Notes: generated from the sequence alone by a model not told the origin. A DNA stretch of 64,000 nt from Syncephalastrum monosporum B8922 (GCA_000697355.1 JNEN01000348.1:1-64000), one strand, 5' to 3'. Positions 25,188-37,676 are shown, counted from the first letter of the stretch. Program-made: numbers and translations.

Positions 25188-26422
25188 ATGAACGCGACAG
25201 TATCTTCACCGCCCAATCCAACGCAATCTTCGTTTGTTTCCGATGAAAATCTGTCCAGTGATTATAAGCGGGCCGCCTGGACCATGTGTTATATGAGCAT
25301 CTGTCTGACCTGCGTTGTATGGCAAATCATCAATGCCAGCATCCTTGTCCACCGTTCGCGTAAACTACTCCATATCGGTGTTTTAGCAGAAACGCTACTT
25401 TCTTTCTGCTCCATCGCATGCAGTGTATTTAATCCCTTGACGGACCTCTCCTGCGAATTTGTGAGTATGGAATCAACCTGTGAACCCGCGACTTATCCGA
25501 TTGTTCATGTAGCGATACTGGGTGTCAATTGTTGCTGTCAACATGGGAGGCGCTGTAGTCCAGACCATCCTTCTCTACAAAGCCTATATTTGCTACGACC
25601 GCACGAAATGGCTTATCTTTCTTGGTTCGGCCATTAATTTGGGGTACCTCGCGCTTACATTTCTTTATGCGACAATTGGAAGAGTGCCGACTTTTAAGGA
25701 CGTCACCGGAAACTGCGTGGTAATTTTAAAATAACACTCTCTCGTTCTCAGTGTCACTCACGTAGATACCTCTTTTTACACTTTAGCTTTATAATTGTAA
25801 GCTTATATTATTTATTCAAGTCGTGCACAAGGTCGAGTGCTCATGCTACCTTTCTATCAGTGGAATGGCCAGCAATCGCCAAGCTAGGACTGGATATATT
25901 GAGTAATGCGTTCCTTTCGATCGCATTCTTGCTAGTTATTTACCGTCACTACCGTATTTTCAACAACAATCTACACAAGTCACTGCTCTCAGGAGGTGTT
26001 CTCTTTTCGTAAGTGGGATATTATCAGCAGGATACAAGAAAGGTGCTCAACTTTGACTTAGGGTGGGTGTCATCGCTTCCAATATCATCACGGGTATTCT
26101 CATTGCTACAAGGACGATGGGAGGTCTCTCAGCCGACCTATACTCCTTTGACTGTAAGTGACATGTTTATCTGAGTCGTGGCGTCTGCCTTCTGGAGACT
26201 CATAAAGTTCAAGGGGTGATCACTGGGTATCTCTTGATCAAGCAATTCAAATTCGATCATCGGGCTCAGAAGGAAGACGACATCATATCCAAGACAATGG
26301 CGCGCAGTGAGACCGGGAGTCGAGCATCGTATGATAGTCGACAAGATCGTGTACATTCGCTGCAGGGTACAGAGCAACTGTGGGCGTGTCCGCAGTGCAA
26401 TCAAGTGGCGATGAAACAATAG
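25188..26422 (+). CDS. seven-helix membrane protein, GPCR-like topology, family unknown
   Basis: Six exons (25188-25460, 25513-25719, 25787-25796, 25861-26008, 26062-26153, 26214-26422) join in phase to 312 residues. After a 30-residue polar N-terminus with NATV (possible N-glycosylation), seven hydrophobic segments can be placed: about residues 31-54, 60-85, 92-117, 124-147, 165-187, 195-220 and 225-245. A 65-residue polar C-terminal tail has basic and Ser-rich stretches (RSETGSRASYDSRQDR) and ends with CPQC. The layout (short outside N-terminus, seven helices, long inside tail) suggests a receptor-like protein, but no GPCR signature such as DRY or NPxxY is present and I cannot place the family. 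Exon 3 is only 10 nt; without it the frame breaks. Confidence 0.65.
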
Positions 26423-26667
26423 CCGCAGCAGCGTAACTCATGCATGCCCCCAACGGCGGGATTTCTCTGGATGGGCCGCACCAAATCGAGTTCTGTGCTG
26501 GGTGATCTCGATCGCGATCACTTTCGTATGATACCCTCTCTCTTTCCTTTTAACCCTCTCTTATTCGCTCCATTAAAAACCCTTCTTTTTCCTTTTCCTT
26601 GTCCATCGTGTCGTTTCACGCTATCAAGCCAGCCTTACCCGTGGCTCTTCTCTCTCGACAGCTACGC

Positions 26668-29019
26668 ATGATTCAGACCAGAGCACTCGCCACCGCTACT
26701 GCAGCGGTTTCCACCGATGGGACCGCCCTTGCAAAAGTGGAAGAACAACCACTCGAACAAAAGATCAAAGTCGAGGAGCGTGCCCCCATGATGGATGAAC
26801 CCTATATCCACTCAGATCCCAGGAGCTATAAAGGACGTCTCGGCTATGCGTGAGTTCATTCAGCCAGTCGATCCACAGTATCGATTTTTGACATAGTCCT
26901 GTCCTTTCTTGCATCTGTGTAGGTGCCTCAACACCATTTTGAGAAAGCAGAAGCCCCCTGTATTCTGCTCTCGGACATGCCGCCTAGGTATATCCATGAA
27001 CTTCACTAGAAAGAAAACCAAATGTCTCACCTGGTCATTGCTTAGACACTCTCCGCCAGAAAGGCATGGATTTTGTGAAGGAGTTGGCTTTAAAGGTACT
27101 TTGAGAGCATTGCTCAACCTCATGGTAGACTGATGCTCCTGTAGAACGTGGAGGATATAAAGGCCCTCATCGAATGGAATGAAGGTGAGTCTCTTTTCTT
27201 CAAGTTTCATTTCGGTAGCTCAATTTTCTATCGCGGGTAGCTCATGGCATCAAGTTTATGCGTATATCAAGTGAAATATTCCCTTTTGCAAGTCATGATG
27301 AATACGGGTAAGTGGGACAGCATAAATCAACCCACATCACTTATATAACTTCCCACTATGCTTGTCTTGGCTGTACAGCTACTCGTTGGAATTTGCTGCG
27401 AAAGAGCTTAGAGAAGTGGGTGATCTGGCGGCGAAATATAACCATCGTTTGGTATGGACGACGACGCTCAGTACACAACGTCTCGGTTTGTAACCTTTCC
27501 TTCCTTCCTAGACCACGCACCCTGGGCAGTACAACCAGCTGGTATCACCTAACCCGGACGTGGTGCGCAGGACCGTAAAAGATCTAGGATGTGAGTTCAT
27601 ACGCCCATTTCTTATCCAACACTTATACTCATGTTCACTGGCATAACAGATCACGCTGAGATGCTGGATCTGATGGGCCTACCGGTTGATTCTATCATGA
27701 TTATGTAAGAACCTGTCACCACTTGTACTCTAGGTGAAACTAAAGGTTTTTTTTTTTTTCGTAGTCATATGGGAGGCGTCTATGGTAAAGAAAATCACGA
27801 GAAGACAATTTTATATATTGATGCACATTTTTTATATATAAAAGGTGACCGAGCATCTGCCTTACAGGTATTGTCTTTAGACTCCTCGTTTTGCTGAGAC
27901 GCTAATCAATGTTTCGGCACGTCAGCGATTTGAAGAAGAATACGAGAAGCTCCCAGAACGGATTAAGCGTCGTCTAGTAAGTCGAGACCGTAAAAGTAAC
28001 CTGCCATTCCCCTCATTATCATGTCTGTGAAGGTTCTCGAGAACGATGAACTCGGCTATTCTGTTTCCGATTTACTCCCGATATGCCAAAAGCTGAATAT
28101 TCCATTGGTCTTGGACTGGTAGGGTGGTGACATCTTATGCTGTGATGGAGGCTTACTTGCGTTTTAGGCACCACCATAGTATTAATCCTGGCAATGTGGA
28201 GGATCTACCAGCGCTTGTGCCTGCTATTAATGAAACGTGGAAGAGAAAGGGCATGAAACCAAAGGTAGGGACGAGCAGCATCTGCTAGAATTTCCACCTC
28301 ATATACGCTATATAACAGCAACACTATTCCGAGTCCAGACCGGGTGCTGTTTCAGCCGTCGAACGAAGAGCCCATAGTGATAGGTAAGATGGCGTCTTGC
28401 AGCGAGGCTGACATTAGCTGACATTCTCTTAGGGTGATGGTACATGGCTTTCTTCTTTTCACGTCAGCTTTGTCTTGATACTAACGGCTTCATCTCATAC
28501 ACAGAATCTTCCTCCTTCCATGGATGACGTCGATCTCATGATAGAGGCGAAAGAAAAGGGTACGTTACTTCAATAGTCGGTGATGGAAGTGGGCTAAAAT
28601 TGAGATCTTTAGAACAAGCTGTGCTCCAGCTATACAAAATGTACGACCTCTATCCAGTCAACGAGGACGATTTTGTGCCTGCTACAGAATACAAGCCAAA
28701 GGAGCGAAAGAAGCCGCGCAGAAAGGTGAAGGCAGAAGAAGCAGTCTGCATGCAGATGGAGACTGAGCCAGATGATTCATCGCCACCCACCACTCCCCGA
28801 CGGAGCCAGCGCCAACGTAAAGCGCTAACGTACACAGAGAACGAGGAGGTGGATATGGAGCCCGCACCCACTTTAGAGGAAGACGAAAAACCAAAGAAGA
28901 GAAAAGCACGCGCAGTCAAGAAGGCGATAAGGGAAACCCAGCCCATGGATGTGGACGAGGTGGATAACAATGTAAAACCCACCCGGAAGTCGGCTCGACA
29001 GACAAAGAAGAAATCATAG
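26668..29019 (+). CDS. UVE1: UV damage endonuclease (UVDE)
   Basis: Seventeen exons, from 26668-26849 to 28613-29019, sum to 1422 nt (473 residues). Others include 26923-26987, 27046-27095, 27145-27184, 27241-27307, 27379-27451, 27512-27590, 27650-27704, 27765-27784, 27845-27867, 27926-27976, 28033-28118, 28168-28264, 28319-28383, 28433-28439 and 28505-28559. The TIM-barrel endonuclease is complete: RLGYACLNTILR, FMRISSEIFPFASH, LTTHPGQYNQL, IMIIHMGGVYG, LVLDWHHHSINP, HYSESRPGA and DLMIEAKEKEQAV. Its His, Glu and Asp residues form the metal site. UVDE nicks DNA 5' to UV photoproducts and other lesions. The N-terminus (MIQTRALATATAAV) could target mitochondria. The last 110 residues are basic and acidic in alternation (KKPRRKVK, RRSQRQRK, KKRKARAVKK), likely for DNA binding or nuclear import. 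Exon 15 is a 7-nt micro-exon required by the frame. Confidence 0.93.
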
Positions 29020-29059
29020 ACATTGCATTATATCTCTGGTTTACTGTTCGCTCAATTAT

Positions 29060-31830
29060 TTACATGGATTGCTGCTTGTACATCTCGAGCATTTCAGGGT
29101 TAGTAGAGGGAGGCACGGTGGAAAGTGCTTGATCAAAATGTGACATGTCCTATTGAGAGAGTATGAAAACAAAGCGGTAGGGTCGGTGTATCCGAACTTT
29201 ACCACATATTCGACGTTGCGCATTTGGCGCAAGGCAATCATGGCTGCCTCGCGACACAGATTTTGAAGGTCGGCACCCGTATAGTAATCCGTCTATCACG
29301 AGGCAGGTAAATGTCCATCCTATACCTGATACAGATGTGAAGATATGTTACCTTTTCAGCAATAGCCTCGAGGTTGACAGAGGGTGACAGAGGCATCTGT
29401 CGGGTATGAATTTGCAGAATTTCTAAACGAGATTCACGATCAGGCGGTGGGACGTAGACCAGACGATCCAATCGTCCGGGTCGTAATAAGGCTGCATCAA
29501 GCATATCGCGCCTGTTCGTAGCACCCTATTTCCTTGGGTGTGAGAAAACGGATACAGAGAAATTAGATATAATCCGCGTACCACAACCAGCACAGATCCG
29601 GCCAACTCAACGCCGTCCATTTCATTCAACAGGGTCGACAAAACCCGCTGCTGCACGCTGTCCCCTCCTTGACCGCCTCCATTGCCGAGGTCGCGTTTTC
29701 CGACGATAGCCTCCATTTCATCGAGGAAAATGATGGAAGGAGCCGATGCACGTGCTTTCTGGAAGGTGGTCCGGACTACAAGGAAAATGTCACTCAGCAA
29801 GGACTACCACCATAGGGTTATGCATGATACTTACTCACTTTCTCAGAATCGCCAACGAACGGCGAGTACAGCTGTGCACCATTGATGGAGAAGAAAGAAG
29901 CGTCAGAGGAGGAGGCAATGACCTTCACCAGCGTCGTTTTGCTGCAACCTGGTGGGCCATATAAGAGAATGCCTCTCGGTGGTTTAAGGCCCAGACGGAC
30001 AAATGAGTCCTTGTACAAAAGAGGCCATTCGACAGCTTGCTTAAGTTGCTAATAGGATCATTAATAAAGTCGCGTGAGGCAGAAACATTGAAATCCCTTT
30101 TTCACATCTGCCAACCCGCCGACATCCTGCCACTTTGTTTTATCAACATCGACCTGAAAGCCACGCTGTAAAGAGGGTCCCACGACAGACAGACTTGATT
30201 TGAAATCGTGTATGGATATCTGCATGCGTGAGAGACCTTCAAGGGCGCTGCGTTGCACTGCTTTCATCGCTGCCTCGCGACAGAGCGCAACGATATCTGC
30301 GGCGACGAAGCCGTTGGTAGTCGTTGCGAGCACCTCTATGGGGAGTTCAAGTCAGCCTTGCCCATACTCTTATCACTGTTCTTACCTGCGTTCACTGTAT
30401 CATCAAGAGGCATATGTTTTAGCTGTGTCTCAAAGAGTGATTGTCGAGCAAGGAGATTAGGCACGTCGATGGATATTTCACGGTCGAAGCGTCCTGGTCG
30501 ACGTAGCGCAGGATCAATGGAGTTGGGTCGGTTCGTAGCGCCGATGACGAGTAGTCGACCGCGCGATGAGATGCCATCCATGAGAGTAAGGAGTTGAGCC
30601 ACGATGCGATTTTCTTGGGATTGAGCATTGTCGCGGTTGGGTGTTAATGCATCCTATCGACGGGTTGGCATACAAGGTAAGCAAACTGCTAGAAATAACA
30701 TGGAGTTCTTACGATTTCGTCGATGAAGAGGATCACGGGTGTCTCCCGCGCAGCTGCCTCCTCTTGAGCCTGCTCAAATTTGGACCGCAGCCTCTCTTCA
30801 CTTTCGCCAATATAAGGACCATAGATTTCGGGTCCCTGAATCATAAACAGTTGCGCATGACATGCATTGGCTATCGAGGAGACCAGAAACGTCTTGCCCA
30901 CACCCGGCGGCCCGTAAAGTAAGACACCCTTTGGACATTCGATATGAAGCTTGTCGATCCAATCCTTGTAGAGCAAAGGATAACTGACAACCTCAAAAAG
31001 AGCTTCATAGGCCTTTTCGAAACCGATGGGTCGGCTTATCTTGCCTTCCAGCACAAGCTTGTCCATGGACGTCGCGAGCACATCCACCTGGTTTGGCTCG
31101 TTCATGTCTTCAGCGTCGAGGGTGAAGCGCGTGGCTGTAGTCAGGAGCACAGGCGCATTGGCAGGTTGTGTAGATATCACCTAGCAAGAGTATGCTAGAT
31201 CGGTAAACGAGCGTACGCATGGCGCATCCTGCTTACTTCTATTTGCATGTACGATGCTGGTTTGATCGTAGTGCCTGCTGACACCAAGAGATTATCTACT
31301 TTGTTGCGGACAAACTGAAGCATGCATCAGATCGCCTGGCAGAAGAACATGCCTGCTTGATTCTTACTGATAACTTTTGCAGCTTTGTCATGTCGTCATA
31401 GCAGCAGCCAATACCGTCGAGCTGGGATTCACGCGAAACGTTAGGCGAAACAGAAAGTCGTAAAGTTGCCTGGACAGCAAGTTTCGGTTCGATCGGTTTC
31501 AACTGGTCTTTGGCAGAGCCAGCAGGTTCTTCGAATCTTGACATAAGTCGAGCGATGCAGTCAACTCAAGTAAGAACAGTACCTTGCACGACGTTAATGT
31601 AAGGATCGGCCACAATGTAGTCGGATCGAGTGCCTTGTGGCCAGACGCGACAGTAAGCCTAGTTGGGCATTGAGTTAACATGAGCTATTGATTGAATGAG
31701 GCAATGGCACCTTCTGGTGTTCGTCCTGGACGAGAATCCATGCGCCAGGTGTGAGTTTGAGTTGGTTGAACTGGGCATAAGAAAGACACGCAGTAGCCGG
31801 TCGGGTTTGACGCGACCAGACGACGAGCAT
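29060..31830 (-). CDS. tandem AAA ATPase, AFG2B/SPATA5L1-like
   Basis: Twelve exons (31830-31711, 31658-31583, 31528-31368, 31314-31237, 31180-30713, 30653-30386, 30335-30097, 30048-29835, 29775-29582, 29525-29352, 29292-29203, 29149-29060) give 723 residues, close to human AFG2B (about 750). A Cdc48-like N region is followed by D1 (Walker A GPPGVGKT near residue 236, Walker B ILFIDEI near 300) and D2 (GPPGCSKT near 505, [35 protein letters not shown]). In D2, [30 protein letters not shown] and [16 protein letters not shown] are AFG2B-like rather than Afg2/Drg1-like. AFG2-class ATPases release maturation factors from pre-60S ribosomes, and AFG2B works with AFG2A in animals. Exon 7 ends at a place with no GT or GC donor. 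The gene is convergent with UVDE, about 40 bp apart. Confidence 0.88.
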
Positions 31831-32268
31831 AACAGCAAGAAATTTTTGAGGTGCCACGCGATGGTGGCATTGTTTATTCAAGCAATGAGCAGCCAATCAA
31901 AAATTGGGTCTCGGTGTGCATACATACATACATACAAAACTACCAACGTAAGAAGCATATCCCATCACAGCACACTGAGAAAGGTGATGTCTCTGTATGA
32001 ATAGCAGGAAACATAATTATGCTGTACAGGGTGATCGTCATACGGGACATGCTTGACGTTAGGTCGCAGATCCTAGGTTGCTGGGTGAAGGGATCGGCGG
32101 GGGGACGGGCTCTCGGGGAAAGGCCGCCGATTACGTTAGCAGGGTGTGTGTGTAACCAAGACAAGACATGGGAGCAGGCGGGAAGAAAAGAAAGGAAGCC
32201 AAGCCGGATCGGGCGCCTGTCTTTATCCTTTTCTTCCCGTCTTCCCTCTCATACTACGCCAGCACGCC
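31831..32268. promoter_or_regulatory. divergent promoter region of AFG2B-like and oxidoreductase genes
   Basis: 438 bp between two divergent ATGs. Pyrimidine-rich just upstream of the oxidoreductase start. No gene seen. Confidence 0.45.
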
Positions 32269-33622
32269 ATGTCAGACTCTCGTCCTATCCGCGTGGGTAT
32301 CGTCGGCACCGGTATTTTTGCTCAGCGTCACTTGCGCGCCTACCGAGCCGTGGGTCAGCACCGTTTTGAGATTGTCGCTTGCTGCAATCGAACGCGCTCC
32401 AAAGCCGAGGCATTCGCAAAGGATGTAAGCAAACGCACCTTGACATAGTGACCAAAAAGAAAGGAACCTGATGCGTAGCTCAGGCGGGTATTCCCGACAG
32501 TGCTATTTACACCAACTGGGAAGACCTCATCAAGGACGAGAATGTCGAGCTCGTCGACGCGCTCTTGCCTGTGCAGTTCAACCTTGAGGTGTGTACTCTG
32601 ATGACTGGAATCTCTCGGCCCATTTCTAACTCTCTCGTAAGGTTGTCAAGGCCGCTGTGGCTGCAAACAAGCATATTCTCTTTGAGAAGCCCATCGGTAA
32701 GCAATATACATATATAACATTCGACCGTGACCGAGAAGATTAATTGAAGCATGGGGTTGTCAGCACACTCTGTGGAAGATGCGCGCCAAATTGTGCAGGT
32801 CGCCCAACAGGCCAAGTCGATTGTCGCTGTGGCCGAAAACTGGTCTTACCATCCCTTAGCTCGTGCTGTGGCAAGATATGTCCATGCAGGCCACATTGGC
32901 GAGGTGCGTTTATAACAATGCAACATACGCGTGGGTTGGCAAGTCGCTCATGATGGTATGTTTGAATGCAGGTCGTGAACTTCATGTACAATTCCACGCG
33001 TCCATACAACCCCAACTCGCCTTACCATCAGACGGCATGGCGACAGAACCCTGAGCACGTGGGCGGTTACTTGAGTGATGGCGGTGTCCACGACATGGCC
33101 CACTTGGTTCCCATCCTCGGCAAGTTCGCCTCCGTCACTGGCTTTGCTACCAAACGCCACAAGATCCACGCCGTCCAAGATACCTTGGCATTCGCTGTCC
33201 AGTTGGAGAACAACGTCGTCGGCACGATGAACATGACCTTTGTAAGTCGACTTGGCTTCTTGTATATTATATAACTATCGTATTCATCAATACAAAATGT
33301 ACAGTGCTCAGCAGGCGTCAAGGCGCAACGGCTGGAGGTGTTTGGAACACAGGGCACTGTGCGTCTCATGAACGATGACACTGTGCAAGTGCTGGACGCG
33401 CAAGGCAACGAGGTCAGTGCCGATGTGGTGAAGGCCTTGCTGGAGGATACCGAAGGATTCTCGGACGTGGAAGGCGAGCTGTTCAATCTTTACAACGTGA
33501 TCCGTCACAATGCGACGCTGGGTGTCACGGTTGAGGAGGCTTTCCACCACTTTGCTGTGATCGCCTCGGCTGTCAAGTCCACTGTCTCCAACGCCATCGT
33601 CCAAATCCCAAGTGCAAACTAA
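32269..33622 (+). CDS. Gfo/Idh/MocA-family NAD(P)-dependent oxidoreductase
   Basis: Six exons (32269-32424, 32484-32588, 32642-32696, 32764-32903, 32972-33241, 33305-33622) give 347 residues, the family's usual length. The N-terminal Rossmann fold starts at once with RVGIVGTGIFAQRHLRAY (GxGxxA type). The family's catalytic Lys sits in HILFEKPI near residue 98, and GGVHDMAHLVPIL supplies the conserved His/Asp region in the C-terminal half, followed by a beta-sheet substrate domain. Members oxidise sugars, inositols, dihydrodiols or sugar-like compounds using NAD(P). The substrate cannot be told from sequence alone. No signal peptide, so it is probably cytosolic. A pyrimidine-rich leader precedes the ATG. 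Confidence 0.9.
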
Positions 33623-34082
33623 CGCGCTCATCAATAAAGAAAACTTACTCACTTGTACGCGATGTTCTCCAAGACGTTTACCTCTTATAGACCATATTCT
33701 TCGACGTCTTCGGATGAGGGAGCGTGGTATTGCCAGTGTCGGTTATTACTGCCAACCCTGAGACCTGCCCAACGTAGTAGATTCTGGCCCACTAGTGACA
33801 TTGTGACATTAATCCAATAGCTCTCAGTTTAGAGTCGCGAGCTTAACAATACCACAGGTCCCGCAAAAGAAAATCCAGCAGAATGCAGAAACAAACACGA
33901 GCATAAAGAAGGCTACAATGAGCCACAGCTCGAGAATGCTTATTTCCATAACACGAAGAAAAGGTGCAAAATAATGGAAATCCTGCTTGCTTCATTTGGG
34001 ATGTGCCCCGCCCTGCTGTGCCTAACCTATTGTATGCCGCCCTTATAATTTCACTACTGCTGTAACGTGCGGTGTACCATTT
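33623..34082. other. spacer between convergent genes
   Basis: 460 bp between the stops of the oxidoreductase and the RhoGEF genes. No coding sequence recognised. Confidence 0.55.
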
Positions 34083-36393
34083 TTATTGCATATCCGTAGG
34101 GTCTTCAGATAAATGACCATTCAGCAGTGTATCGATATGCCTGCACCAGGTTTGTTTATCATGATCGGTAGGTGTCTCGAAATGGTAGTTGACAATATTG
34201 CGGTCTGCCACGGCCACAAGGAACTGCCTTGGGTGGATTTCATAGGCGGGGACGCTACTTTTTAAACCGTAGAAAGAGGAAGTGGATGCCAAAGTCGATG
34301 TATTCGTCAGTCGTGTGACATACGGGTCGATACACGTGAGCTGGCCGGGGCTCTCGGTTACTTGAAAAATACAATCCTCAAGTGGCTCTGACTCTTCCGC
34401 CTTCACAGGCTTTGGCTTGCCGTTGCCATCCAAGACCTGTACCATAGTATCAGAAACCGTATTAGCAGAAGCTTCCCCTCCCCATGTTCGTTCTTGCTAC
34501 CTTGGTTATCACGAATAAATCATTGAATAAAAAGCAATATACTTTCTGTCCTTGCTTGGAAACTGCGTGGAAATTGCTCAAATGAGGATGTTCTTCACAG
34601 AACGCACCCGCATTGAAACGGTCATAGCCGCTACGGGCTGCAAGTGGCTTCTGAGAAGTGGGGTATACCACTAAAGGACCGGCATGCAAAAGTTGACGGC
34701 CAAGTTTGCTTGGATCAACCGCGCACTCCTGTCATTATCATACATGGCTACGGTGAGTGATTGTGCCCTTCGTTCCAGTTTCAAGCTATATTCAAATGTA
34801 CCTGAAGGGAGCTAGCCGTGCGTATTCTCGATACAAGTCGATTCTGACGTGCCGCTTCCTCCTGCAATTGTTTATAGCTCTCGATGCGGTGGATAGCAGC
34901 TTGCATTTCGTCCAAGCTCTGAAGCAGCTGTACATACAGTTCTGCTGTGTTCTCTGGGTCGATACAATTCGAGAGGCTTTTGAGAAAGAGGGGGTATTTC
35001 ATCAAACGCTGTATAGGCTGCAACAGGAATGAATGCAAGGTCAAGTTACGACAGCTGGGTAAAGCGAGACGTTCCTGTATATAGGTCACGACGCCTGTTA
35101 GTATACCCATCCAAACGCTCAGGCAATTACGCACTTGAATGAAGAGCCCCATGTTGCGCATCAGGCTGTCTGCTGGCCATTCGTGAGGGTCTGTCGATAA
35201 AAGGCGATTCGCTTCGTCAAAGTGAACAAAGTAGTCTCTGTACAGAGATTCCAGATCCGAGATCTAGATCAGAAACACATATCAGTTCCTGCATCAAGAG
35301 CCCGTTGATACTTACATGCTGCTTGAGAATAAATATCATGGTGGAGGGATCCCCATGTCTTTGGCATTCCTTTGCTCGAGTGAGAGACCTGAAAGAAAAA
35401 AGTACCCACTGGTTCTTTTTACCTCAATCATAGCTCGATGTAGGTCGATAAAACCAACGTAATGCTCGAATAAAATCCGGACGGAATGTGGTAAATATTG
35501 TCCACCGACCCTCAATATCTCATCGCCAAACGTCTATTGCACCAGGTTATATCCAGTAAAATGAAACTATGCGAAATGATGTATACCTCATAAGTGAGTT
35601 GTACGTCGGACAAATAGCTCTCTTCAGTCGTGACCAGCTCCTGCAACAGGTTCATGTACTTGCTCTCTCGCGTCTGTGGCGACGTTGCTTCTGTTTCATC
35701 CGGTGTCAGTTGTGTCGCATCATACGGAGCATTAGGAATGATAAGGGAGGGGGCTGGTGATGTCAACAAATCTGTGTTTGCATTATCTTCCACTCTGTGC
35801 TCGGTACGTATCATAGACTTGTCGATCTTTTTGGAGCTCAATGGCTTGCTTGCTGACCAATGAAAAAGGCTTCCAGCCGTACTGAAGATTGAAAACTTGC
35901 TGCCTGTGCTGCTACAACTCGAGATGGACGCGCCATCATCATCACTAGTCGACGCTGGTAAGGGTGTGGTCTTTTGAGTCGTGATACGATACTGTAATTC
36001 TCCGGGATCGAGCAGTCGGATGGACGCTTTGTCGATATGCTGAAGTCCACGCCGGATGTTGTCGTTCGACTTGCCAGCGTGCTTGCCGAGTTTCATTATC
36101 CGTTTGTGGAGAAAGTCTCCGGTACGTTTCGTGATGGTCGACTTGGTTCGCTGGCCCAAGAGAGGATTCCCAGTGTAGGTCACAGACGTTTCCAAAGGAC
36201 TCGAGCAGGCTGTTGTCCCGTCTGGTGAACACACTGGGGCCAGAGGCCCAGGAGCGGTTTTATTTTTGCTGCCCGTCGTGTCGCTATGGGCAATCGAATG
36301 GAAGACTTTCCCTCGTCGCTGTTTGTTGATGATACCCAAACCTAAAGTTCATGAATATCGACATCCATAAGTGAAGATCTAGTTCGCACCCAT
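34083..36393 (-). CDS. Rho-type guanine nucleotide exchange factor (DH-PH)
   Basis: Seven exons (36393-36390, 36341-35587, 35533-35423, 35369-35316, 35263-34802, 34728-34501, 34436-34083) sum to 655 residues. The first ~230 residues are polar, basic and Ser/Thr-rich. The DH domain begins at LLQELVTTEESYLSDVQ and runs about 190 residues, ending with SFLLQPIQRLMKYPLFLKSL, the conserved helix that contacts the GTPase. A PH-like domain follows (FHAVSKQGQKVYCFLFNDLFVIT ... KQTWCRHIDTLL). Such proteins load GTP onto Rho/Cdc42 GTPases at the membrane to control actin and polarity. The first coding exon is only 4 nt (ATGG); without it the frame would start with TTG or far inside, so the start is plausible but not proven. 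The exon 3/4 junction uses a 53-nt intron. Confidence 0.85.
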
Positions 36394-37676
36394 TTTTTTT
36401 TCTTTGATAAATATGTCGCACCAGGCCTTGCAAAAAAGAAGAGAGTTTTCGACAAGGAAAAGAAAGATATGGAGGAAGGAAAAAGTACAAAATAAGAATG
36501 CCATTGGCGAATGGTCCAGTTTTCAAGACTATCAGCCCAAGAACTTGCCGACGTGATGTCTTTCTTTTGTCACTTTGCCACATCAATTTACTCGCAAAAG
36601 GAAAGCCTTGCTATGATGGTGAGGTATGGCTTGGACGCCCACGTTATGCCGCTCAAGACGTGTCAAATGGGCCGATTCGATTTGTGTAACGTCGTTATTT
36701 TCCATCACGTATACACAATTACCGGGATCCGGGTTTAGCATGACATGTTTCTTTGATGGTCTAACAGAGCAAAAAATGGACTGTTCCGCTATCAAAAGGG
36801 TCGTTTCATCTTTCGAGCGGATCATCTATCAGAATAATTCCACTACAGGGCATAGCAGCCCCAGGCGGGTTCTTTGATCTGCAGGCAAACGGAACAAAAA
36901 AGCTGTATTCGGTCAGGAAAAAATCAGACATTTCTGCTGACAAAGAGCCTCTTGAAAATGGCTGCAGCACATGAGCAAGCCATCCCGCACCGACCCGAGC
37001 TATACTAGATCCAGTACCTGTAGGCACCTCTCTACTTCTCCAGATGTCATCTCTCGCTTGCAAAGATGTCCTTTTGATAGTACTTGTTCACATGCAGCTA
37101 AGGCCACTGCATTCTGACTTTTTCTGCCCAAAAATTAGAGCTCCATTTCGATTGAAATGCATGACAAGCAGGCGACGGATATTGACAAGGACATATATAG
37201 CTTAGTGGATACACGTAGAGACACAAATATAAACAAGGCAGTAAAAGTATTCTGCTCATCCAACTGTCATGAGTCATGGGAAATGCCAGGGCCACAGCGG
37301 AGAATTTTTTTCATTCATCGACTGTGTTGTAAGGAGAGCTCGTTTTCATTAGCCTCGTCTCGAGTGAATGGAAAAGCAGAAGCCAGGCTGATATTTGTTA
37401 TTTACGACACTCTTGAACACATATACATACGCTGTCCTTTATGAGTATATAGCACTATTGGGATAGATGCTGGATATGACTATTGTATTTTTCACAAGGA
37501 AAGTGGAAATAAAGTTTGTATAATGCCTGTGGCACCCAGTTGCCCCGCATCGTTCCATGCATCACATGCCGAAAGTCACAGCGGTCGGGAGAGAGTGTGA
37601 GGTGAAAAGGAAGGCAGCATCTTTTTGAGTTACCTTTTTCTCTCTCTGTCATTCATTCTACGTCTTCCATTCCGCC
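36394..37676. other. divergent intergenic stretch
   Basis: 1.3 kb between the RhoGEF start and the peroxisomal carrier start. Overlapping open frames on both strands at 36500-37060 show no family resemblance. Pyrimidine-rich leader just before 37677. Confidence 0.5.
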
